Shown here in pieces: positions 56,677 to 64,000 of a stretch of 64,000 nt of DNA. Made by a program: the position numbers and the translations under genes. How positions within the stretch are numbered: position 1 is the first letter of the stretch; each line of letters starts with the position of its first letter. Source of the stretch: Diaporthe sp. PMI_573 (lineage: Eukaryota; Ascomycota; Sordariomycetes; Diaporthales; Diaporthaceae); NCBI GenBank assembly GCA_021399435.1, contig JAJTUP010000011.1, positions 1 through 64,000 on the forward strand. Direction: 5' to 3'. The notes under the pieces were generated by a model. It saw only the letters and a program-made list of their open reading frames with translations. It had not been told where the DNA came from and did no database searches.

Positions 56677-57883
56677 GTGTCCGCGGCAGTCTTGCGATCC
56701 TCGGGAGGACAAGCCGAGGGCACGCACGCAATGGCCTGAGGCCCGCGCTGCGTTGCGTCGCGTTCCTTTGAGAGCTCTTGGTATATGGGATACGTCGGAG
56801 TTGAGGGAGTCACTGAGGGGTGTGGTAGATGTATAGCAGACCAGCAAGCATGGGTTTCAACGGACCGACGGACGGGCCTGATGTATGCTGCGGCTACCGC
56901 AGCATCAGCCCAATCTAGTATGGAAGACGGTACGGGTATAGGCATTGGCACAGGCATAGCGAGGGATTTTTTTTTTTTTTGGCTTTCAGATATGCAGTCT
57001 GAATGAAGACTTGATCAAACCGATCTCTGCACACCGCATTTCGATGTTCCCATGGCGGACCGTCCGTTCTATGCTCTCAATTCAAACGAGTTGGCATGCG
57101 TCTGCTCTGCCATCGCTCAGCCACTCGATGCATGGTGAATTATCTTGACCATCTGGATATCCCTCTTTCTTGGGTCGGGTAGTAGATAGGTAACTACCTA
57201 GGTACCTAGGTAGGTAGGTACTGTAGATATGTGCTGGAGGCAGGGACTTGTCAGCCCTACGGGCCGTTGCAAACTCAGGGTTCTTAAATGGCAGCAGAGT
57301 GTTCGGCCCAGATAACCCCCCACTTCGCTAGGTACTTGAGTAGGCAGGTACCTCAGCAGCCGGACAGCTTGGCTACTCTAGGCGGGTAGTCACCTATCTA
57401 CGGTTACCTGATGACCTAGGTACCTAGACTGCCCTGGCTCCTGAGCCACAGGCCGGTCCCGTGCCCGTGGGCCCAGGAGTTGCCTACGTGCACTTCTTGT
57501 GCAGCCAAGCCTGATGTCTCTCCAGGTACCCAGTTCCCAAGCCGAAGATCGCTATCTCTCCCAGCCGGCTGGCTACGTACTAGGGGCCGCGACTACCCAC
57601 CTAGTGAAGCTACCGTAGCCAAAGGGGATCCGAATAAACGGGTGAAAGCCTCGACAACGAACAAAGATTTGCGTTTTCCAAGACCCAGTGACTTGCGACT
57701 CAACCTGTTCCATGTCCAGCCGCAGATACTGTACGCACGATAGCAGTCGGTCTCTCATGCCTCAGGACTCCAAGTCGACTCGCTAGTTCCCAACACAGGC
57801 TGAGCCGAGCAGTCCAGTCCGGTCCAGACGAGTGAATCCAGACGAAGCCGACCTGCCCTCTGCCCTCAGGGACCCTGCCGTAC
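56677..57883. other. Intergenic region with a dense TAGGTA cluster
   Basis: I see no gene. A T11-12 run lies at about 56968-56980. Between 57185 and 57430 the motif ACCTAGGTA and its parts recur many times (57185-57226, 57328-57352, 57413-57427). The right end contains the promoter of the ARMH3-like gene. Confidence 0.6.
57185..57430. repeat. Dense cluster of ACCTAGGTA-type motifs
   Basis: At least eight copies or half-copies of TAGGTA/TACCTA occur in about 245 bp, including the palindrome CCTAGGTACCTAGG twice. It is the densest site of the dispersed motif in the window. Confidence 0.85.
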
Positions 57884-60217
57884 ATGGACAAGTCCCCCCT
57901 CACCCAGCAGCCTCGCCCCGAGGCCTTCCAGCAAAAGATCGTACAGCTGTACGATGAGCTATTCAAGGTTTGCGCTGTCTCCCCCTGGCCTCCCCGTCCG
58001 TCCCGCCGGTTGGCCAAATCCACTGACGTCTCTTGCATGTGATCAAAGGTTTGAAGACAGACATCCCATCCCACACATCAACCTTCCAGCCGGCTGATTC
58101 GCGAAAGGGCGACCAAGACGCCGCAGATGTCAACGGACAGCACTCGGAGGGCTTCTGGCGCGAGTTCTTCCTCCTCAGGCCCGACCGCCCCTCGCTGAGG
58201 GGCCTATTCGACCAGCTCTCCCCCGCCGACTTGCTGCATCTGGAGGAGCAAACAAGAGAGCTTTTCTCAAGATCTGTTAAGGCGCTCAAAGGGGGCGATG
58301 CCCAGGGGGCTGCCGACCTACATGCGCTCGACGTATGGCTGCCCGGTCCCACCTGGCATGGGCGCTGCCTGGTCACCGCAAACTGCTGACCTCGGAACAC
58401 ACAGACGCTGAGCATCTTCCTTTCCGCTGTCCTGTCCAAGAGATACACCAACCCCAGCTCAGACATCATAACAGTCCTCGCTGGTCTCGATCACGTGGAT
58501 GCCGTATTCACCGACTTCGTGGGGTCCTTGGACCACATCGTACGGAATGGCAGGACGAGTACGTTTCCCCCCGGGGTGATACCACGCCACGGCGCGTGAA
58601 AAACGGACACTGATATGATCCTAGCCGTGGAACTACGGCAGAAGGCCGTCGAGGTGGCTCTCGCCGTGACCTCGGGAGCATACCAGACGAGCCTACTGAC
58701 GTATCTAATACAAAGGGACATGTTCCCCTCCCTCACAAAGGTACGTCCGCTCTGGTGCGAGAAGCATCACTGTGACGCCGCCTCAAGCCTGACCTCTCGA
58801 TAGTTGATCCAAGACGCCAGCTCGTCTTCCCAGATATTCAACCCTTTCACGCTAATCGGCCTCTTGGCCAACTACAACAAGTTCGAATTTCAAAATCCCT
58901 ACCAACTGCGACTGAACGATTTCGTGAACGAGGACACCATCCAAAAGGTTATCAAGAGCGTCGGCTACACCTGCCAGAGCCTGAGGGACCAATTTGTGGA
59001 TATCCAGGAGGACCTCCCAGAAGCGTGGACGTTGACCAGTACCTTGGCCATGATCGGGCTAGGGGCAATAGCACCAGGCCCCAAGACGGATAAGAAACCC
59101 GTATATGACGCCGAAACCGCAAAACAAATGTTTGCTGAGCTGTAGGTGGCTTTTGATATGGGTGACAGAGTAAGCGTGGGCGACAAGGCTGACACGGAGG
59201 GCAAAAAGACCAGGGAACGAGGCCGCTGTGCTGCTGGCAACATACGACTTTGCACACGCCAACAAGCTCTTCTGTTTCAATCTCGTCACATTGGCCCCCG
59301 AGAAGGGCGAAGAGCAGCCGTTTGCGAGCTATATTTCCCTCACGTCATACTTGCTAACCCACGCTCATCTTTCCACACGGGCAGCCCTCTATTCACATCT
59401 CAACCTGATGGTCTTCCGACTCCTGATCGAGGACCCTGTGCTCTGCAAGCGCATGTGTAGTGAAGGGAACAAGGTGCCTGTGAGGCTCTGCCGACAGAGA
59501 CAGCCCTACCTCCCCCTGGTCCGTGGCGAACGGACCGTCGCAATGGCCGTCATCGACACCATGGTTGACGGCATAAACCACAACCTGAAGCGCCGGCTGG
59601 ACGTCAACCTATACACGCTATGCGTAGGGATTCTCCTGCGGATCATCAGCTATATGTCGCGGTCCCGCACGCGGCTGTCGTATCACTGGTCGGAGCTTTT
59701 CCGCTCCCTGCTGTCGTTGATCAAGTTCCTGACGACATACGCGGCTGACCTGAGGAACTTGTCGCACATTGACGTGTTGCTTGACCACGTGGTCAACCTC
59801 CTTGCGCTAGGCCTGTCGGCGGGGGAGGCGTTCCTCCCCACGCCGGCAGCGTACGACGACTTGTTCTACAAGGTGGTCGAGGCGGGCGACGTGCTGGTCA
59901 AGTTCCGTGACACGTACGAGCTCGCAAACCGACCGACAAACAGCATCGAGACACTCATCAGTGTCTCTGCGCACTACAAGACGCTGCTGGCCGACGGCGG
60001 GGCAAAGGGCGGCAAGGGGAGCAAGGCGGGTGCGGGCGGCGTGCTGACGAGCCTGCAAGTGGCAGAGGTGATCAAGCAGGGGTACGAGACTCTCAGCATA
60101 CAGGCAAAGGAGGGGCTTGATTCGTGGGAGCGGTACAGGGAGGCAGATGAGAGGACCCTCTTAAAGAAGGTGGCACGGGTCGCGGTTGGTGATATAAGGA
60201 CCCTGGTGGCTGAGTGA
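57884..60217 (+). CDS. ARMH3: ARMH3/DUF1741 armadillo-like helical protein
   Basis: Six exons, 57884..57967, 58057..58332, 58405..58558, 58625..58740, 58804..59141 and 59209..60217, give 658 residues; the human protein is about 690. The introns are 89, 72, 66, 63 and 67 bp. The first acceptor is uncertain: the nearer CAAAG would put a stop in frame, so TTGAAG at 58056 is used. The last intron uses AAAAG to give ELPGNEAAVLLATYDF. The whole chain is alpha-helical (armadillo-like). The C-terminal DUF1741 core is plain: VRLCRQRQPYLPLV, DGINHNLKRRLDV, LSYHWSELFRSLLSLIKFL and LLDHVVNLLALGL. The human protein binds PI4KB and GBF1 at the Golgi, so a role in Golgi phosphoinositide and Arf control is likely here. 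No signal peptide is present. It is probably cytosolic and peripheral on the Golgi. Confidence 0.9.
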
Positions 60218-61053
60218 GCGGTAGCAGGCACTGCACGCTGGATAGAGCGAGTAATCGGCTGGCTGCCATGGGTTCTAAGGGAATGTCGGCAGAGTGCAAG
60301 TAGAATGGAGTGGAAACTTGCGGCCGGCAGAAACAGGACCGAGGTCTCTGGTATGTGAATACCTAGGCACTTAGGTACCTAGGTAGATACTGTGTAGTCC
60401 ACGTCCAGTTGTTTGGGCCCATTCTTGCAGATCTCCCAGACCCTTGCACAGCACTACACCTGCGACGAACAGATGATGACCTTTTTTTTTTTCCTTTTGG
60501 CCCGTTGACGCTGGTTGGGCCTCGACGATGACCAAGTGCCACAAAAGTTGGGGGGCAGGCCGAGTTCTTGGTCCCGAGCCCCGAGCAGGTCGACACAGTC
60601 TGTACCTGGTCCAAACGGTTCGAACTTAGTAATTAAAAACCCTGGTGGTCCATAATGTACTGTGCGTACGGAGTAGGCAACCTGCAGAGGGTGCCTGGAA
60701 AACGGCCGTCGCCCCCTGCATTACTATAACCCACATATGATTGGCCCGGGAAGAAACGGTGCTGGGCGGTCGGCAAGATGTCATCGGCCCAGCTTTCTTT
60801 GAAATCGGCCCATTTGACATCAGCCACAGCCAGTCACTGCGTCCGGTCCGAGTCACCTAGGAACAACCTTTTGTTGGTCCAACCAACACAAACACCCTCC
60901 TTGCCCACCACCTGCAAAGGCAGAAGAACATACAGACGACTCCCTACATACCTGTGTACCGCCCTCGATCCAACTCCTCGCTTGCCTTCCTCCAGCACCT
61001 GGCCCGCATTCCCCGCGCCTCACCGATACCCCTCGACGCCGCCACTCAAGACG
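60218..61053. other. Intergenic region
   Basis: This is the 3' end of the ARMH3-like gene and the promoter of ISA1. It contains an ACCTAGGTA motif at 60361-60390 and a T11-12 run near 60482-60492. The ISA1 frame is open upstream of 61054, but that part reads as a leader. Confidence 0.55.
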
Positions 61054-61921
61054 ATGAACGCGCCTGTAGTCGCACGGAGGACAGCATCGTCCGTCTGCCT
61101 CTCGTGCAGACGGTCGATGCTGCGACAGTTCTCCTCAGCCCAACGACTGGCATTCCCAGAGTTCCAGTCCTACCGCCTCAACCCTCAACCGCCGTCGCCA
61201 CCGCGCAGCGCTCCCGGCCCAGACTCCTCCATCACCCATCCCGTCACCCCTCACCTACCCAGAGTCCACGAGACACGCCCGCCCTCATCGCTGGACGCCA
61301 GCACCTGGACTTCGCTACGTGAGGGGGAAGCCCAGAGGTCCCAGCCCGACTTCGCACGCCCGCAGTCATCGGCGCCTGCACCGCCTCAACCGGAGCCGAC
61401 CCCTCGAAGCGAGCCAACCAAGTCTGCGACCACCCCATCAGCACCGGCCGCGGACCCCTCGGCGCCCAAGCCAAGGCCACGCTCCAAGCTGCGCGCGCCA
61501 CGCAAGGCAGCGCTCAAGCTGACGCCCGCTGCGGTGGACCATCTACGCGCCCTGCTTGACCAGCCAGACCCGAAGCTCATCAAGGTTGGCGTGCGCAACA
61601 GGGGCTGCAGCGGGCTGGCCTACCACTTGGAGTATATCGACAAACCGGGCGCCTTCGACGAGACTGTCGAGCAGGACGGCGTCAAAGTCTTGATCGATAG
61701 CAAGGCCTTGTTCAGCATCATCGGAAGCGAGATGGACTGGGTGGAGGACAAGTTGAACCAGAGATTCGTTTTCCGGAACCCCAACATCAGTGAGTGACAC
61801 TCCCTTTATGACTCCCCGGACGAGTTGATCCTTGGCTTCCTTGGTATCGTACTGTCCCAGTGCTGATTTGCCCGCCTTCCCAGAGGAGCAATGCGGTTGC
61901 GGCGAGTCCTTCATGGTATAG
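61054..61921 (+). CDS. ISA1: Mitochondrial iron-sulfur assembly protein Isa1 (A-type carrier)
   Basis: Two exons, 61054..61789 and 61884..61921, give 257 residues, like yeast Isa1 (250). The 94-bp intron (GTGAGT to CCCAG) joins FRNPNI to KEQCGCGESF. The basic N-terminus (MNAPVVARRTASSVCLSCRR...RQFSSAQR) is a mitochondrial presequence. A proline-, serine- and alanine-rich linker spans about 40-145. The A-type core (about 150-257) carries LKLTPAAVDHLRALL, the first metal-binding Cys in VRNRGCSGLAYHLEY (about C186), and the paired CGCGESF at the C-terminus that completes the three-cysteine site. With Isa2 and Iba57 the protein helps mature 4Fe-4S proteins such as aconitase and lipoate synthase. 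An upstream in-frame ATG at 60778 exists, but 61054 places the presequence correctly. Confidence 0.95.
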
Positions 61922-62669
61922 AACTACGGTGATGATGAGACTGTGCCACAGGTTTGGAAAACAGATATGTCCCGGACTCCTTGAAAAGGGGCACATTCCG
62001 GGCGGCTGCCACGGTTGAAGACCAGCATTACAGGCATTGAAACGGGAAACGGCGTTTGGTAGACTCCATAGAACTAGGCGGTGGAGCACAAGGCTTACAC
62101 GGGGGCTGCTTGTACATACACTCCCCGCAGGAAGGCCGACATACAACTAATTCTCTTGAGTAATCATCAGGCCGGGCGATATCGAGTCACATGCGTAAAA
62201 TATTATTACTCGGCTGCTCAGAGGGACGACCTGGGCTCCGCAACGAGGAGCACGTTGTCATAGAAGGTCGCTACCTGCCCAGATTATCTTGCTTTCATTG
62301 CCAAACCTGGCCTGACAGATCACGAGCTTTGGTCGGGTGTCTGCCGCGCGGCCACAGCATCTACCCCCCAGCCCTCCTGTGGAATAAACCTTGTGGAGGT
62401 CAGCCTCTTCTAGTACAGCCTCTTCTAGAACAGCCTCCCATAGGACAGCCTCCCATAGGACAGCCTCCCACAAGATACCCTCCCATAGGACACCCTCCCT
62501 TAGGAAAACCTCCTATGATATAGCTAGATAGAAGATGAGAAGAAGACTAAGCTATAGAGGCTGCACAATAACGTTTTTACGTTTCTTGAATTGTAGCTGT
62601 ATTACTGGGATAATGTATGTGATAATGTATGTGAAGTGGTGTTGGCAAACGACAAAAACACACGTGTAA
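61922..62669. other. Convergent intergenic region with a minisatellite
   Basis: It lies between the 3' ends of ISA1 and the P450. It holds a 15-nt tandem repeat (62397-62517) and AT-rich DNA after 62520. I see no conserved gene, although a plus-strand frame of 110 codons spans the repeat. Confidence 0.6.
62397..62517. repeat. 15-nt minisatellite, about eight copies
   Basis: Units of ACAGCCTCCCATAGG and variants repeat eight times with growing divergence towards both ends. Because the unit is a multiple of three, each frame encodes a pentapeptide repeat: QPPIG on the plus strand and GGCPM or WEAVL on the minus strand. Confidence 0.9.
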
Positions 62670-64000
62670 TTACACGACTCGAGAGGTGGCGACTGCCCGC
62701 TTGACACGCACAGACAACCCCTTGGGTATTACGAACCAGTAGTCCTCGCATTGCCAATCTTGGTTGGGCTTCTCCAGCTCAAAGTCGAACTCTCTCAGGA
62801 GCCTGGGCATCAGCTTTGATATCTCCAGGATGCTGATGTGCTTGCCCACACAAGATCTTGAGCCGGATCCGAACGGCACTGATTCGGGCCGCAATTAGCG
62901 AGTCTGGCAAACATCATCACAAGCACCATGATGGCCACTTACTGTAATACGCCTCCATCCGCTGCAATCGGTACTTGTCTCCGGCTTGCGCGGCGGCTTG
63001 AGCCTCAAGCCAACGTTCTGGCCGGAATTCTTTGGCATCACCGCCCCAGACTTCTTCGTTGAAATGCTGAGGGACCCAAAAGTCAGCCTCTTCTCGGCCC
63101 AAGGGGGGCCCAGACACTTTCCCTGAGACGGGATGTGTGGAGCAACTTACAGCGACCCAAGCATTGATGCCGACGTTGGTCCCCGCGGGCAGGTACTGCC
63201 CAGCGATGTCAACTCCGCCCTCTGGAACGACACGCCAAAGAGGAAGCCCCACGGCCGAGTGTAGTCGCAGGGCTTCCTTGACCACCGCGTCAAAATAGGG
63301 CATCCGCTGCGTCTCCTTGAACGTCGGGCGTGCTGACAGCTGACCCTTGGCAGTAAAACTCTCAATCTCTTCCTTCAGCTTGACAAGAACCCGCGGGGTC
63401 TTCAACAGGTAGTAGAGTATGCCCGACAGACTCGTAGCAGTCGTGTCAGAGCCCGCATTGATGTTAGCCAGACCCACAAGGAAGACGTGGTACATGGTTG
63501 TCTTCTCGGGGTTGTCTTCATGCTGGTCGAGAAGCCGATCCAAGAAGTCCCTCGTAACCCCTTCCTCCCGAGTCTTTGCCTTATCACCAGGATTTCTTAA
63601 TTGCCTCTCCCCCTCTCTGATGGCCATTCGACGCTTGACAAAATCCATAGTGGTCACACGGCCTTTGGCCCCGAACAGCTGCAACTTGCTGGCCGGATAA
63701 AAGATCCAACTATGTAGCCATGACACGATGCCAACAAGGGTCGAGTACCGCAGCACGTCATGGAGATCACTCATCATCCCCCGGATGTCGTCGCCCCGGT
63801 CGAGGAAGCCAAAGCGGCTACCATAGGTAATACAAGCAATCACGTCAAAGGCGTAGCACTGAAACCAATGACCCATATTGACGGATTCACCGGTGTCTGC
63901 CATCTCTTGCAGCCTCCGGGCAAAGACGTCCGCGCACTCATCCACGAAGGTCTCGTAAGACACCAAAGAGGTCATGCTGTAGAGGTTTTGGAAGCGCTTG
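62670..64000 (-). CDS. Cytochrome P450 (pisatin demethylase-like group), 5' end beyond window
   Basis: Three exons are visible, complement(62670..62878, 62943..63066, 63151..>64000); the frame is still open at the window edge, so the N-terminal third (membrane anchor and proline hinge) is missing. The introns are 64 and 84 bp. Visible features are: RFQNLYSMTSLVSYE before helix C-D; helix I with NINAGSDTTATS (oxygen-activating AGxDTT); the ExxR motif in KEALRLHSAV; GTNVGINAWVA; FRPERW; and the haem loop PFGSGSRSCVGK, where Cys binds the haem iron. The 3' intron joins EAYY to MPFGSGS. Layout and motifs resemble pisatin demethylase-like fungal P450s, which oxidise phenolics, xenobiotics or secondary metabolites with an ER-bound NADPH reductase. 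The substrate cannot be read. Confidence 0.92.

Noticed and set aside
62397..62517. Regular repeats considered as a CRISPR array
   Set aside because: The units are head-to-tail without unique spacers and the genome is fungal; it is a minisatellite.

Overview
The window is nuclear DNA of a filamentous ascomycete. GC content is high. Genes carry short introns (57-214 bp) with GTRNGT-type donors, GCTAAC/GCTGAC branch sites and CAG/TAG acceptors. They include fungus-specific proteins such as PRM1, a fused alpha-beta tryptophan synthase and a ZIF1/IDI-4-like bZIP factor. I infer a Sordariomycete from protein character and from the recurring intergenic ACCTAGGTA motif, but cannot name a genus. I found no sign of bacterial, viral or organellar origin.

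Layout. (1) 1.8-16.5 kb: a type II membrane glycosyltransferase-like protein (+); a five-exon protein joining transposase-like helix-turn-helix modules to fungal C2H2 fingers (-); a 2074-residue DOCK-family exchange factor (-); a GH79 glycoside hydrolase (-). (2) 17.5-31.3 kb: a bZIP factor (-), a 4.9 kb gene-poor stretch, a zinc alcohol dehydrogenase (-), a beta-lactamase-fold serine hydrolase (-) and a secreted thaumatin-like protein (+). (3) 31.5-48 kb, a dense housekeeping block: a HAUS4-like coiled-coil protein (-) divergent from mitochondrial ribosomal protein bL28m (+), tryptophan synthase (-), PRM1 (-), MGS1/WRNIP1 (-) and a 1418-residue disordered protein (-). (4) 48-54.7 kb: a gene desert rich in simple repeats. 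(5) 54.7-64 kb: a conserved fungal protein with a LisH-like C-terminus (+), an ARMH3/DUF1741 protein (+), ISA1 (+) and a cytochrome P450 (-) cut by the window end.

The genes do not form one pathway. They mix cytoskeleton and cell-fusion functions (DOCK GEF, PRM1, HAUS4-like), mitochondrial functions (bL28m, ISA1), genome maintenance (MGS1), amino-acid synthesis (tryptophan synthase, with a CPC1/Gcn4-type site upstream) and accessory enzymes. Splice models were built by eye from phase, signal and family fit. The least usual items are the HTH/zinc-finger fusion, the dispersed ACCTAGGTA palindromes, a 15-nt minisatellite next to the P450, and a near-perfect palindrome between MGS1 and its neighbour.
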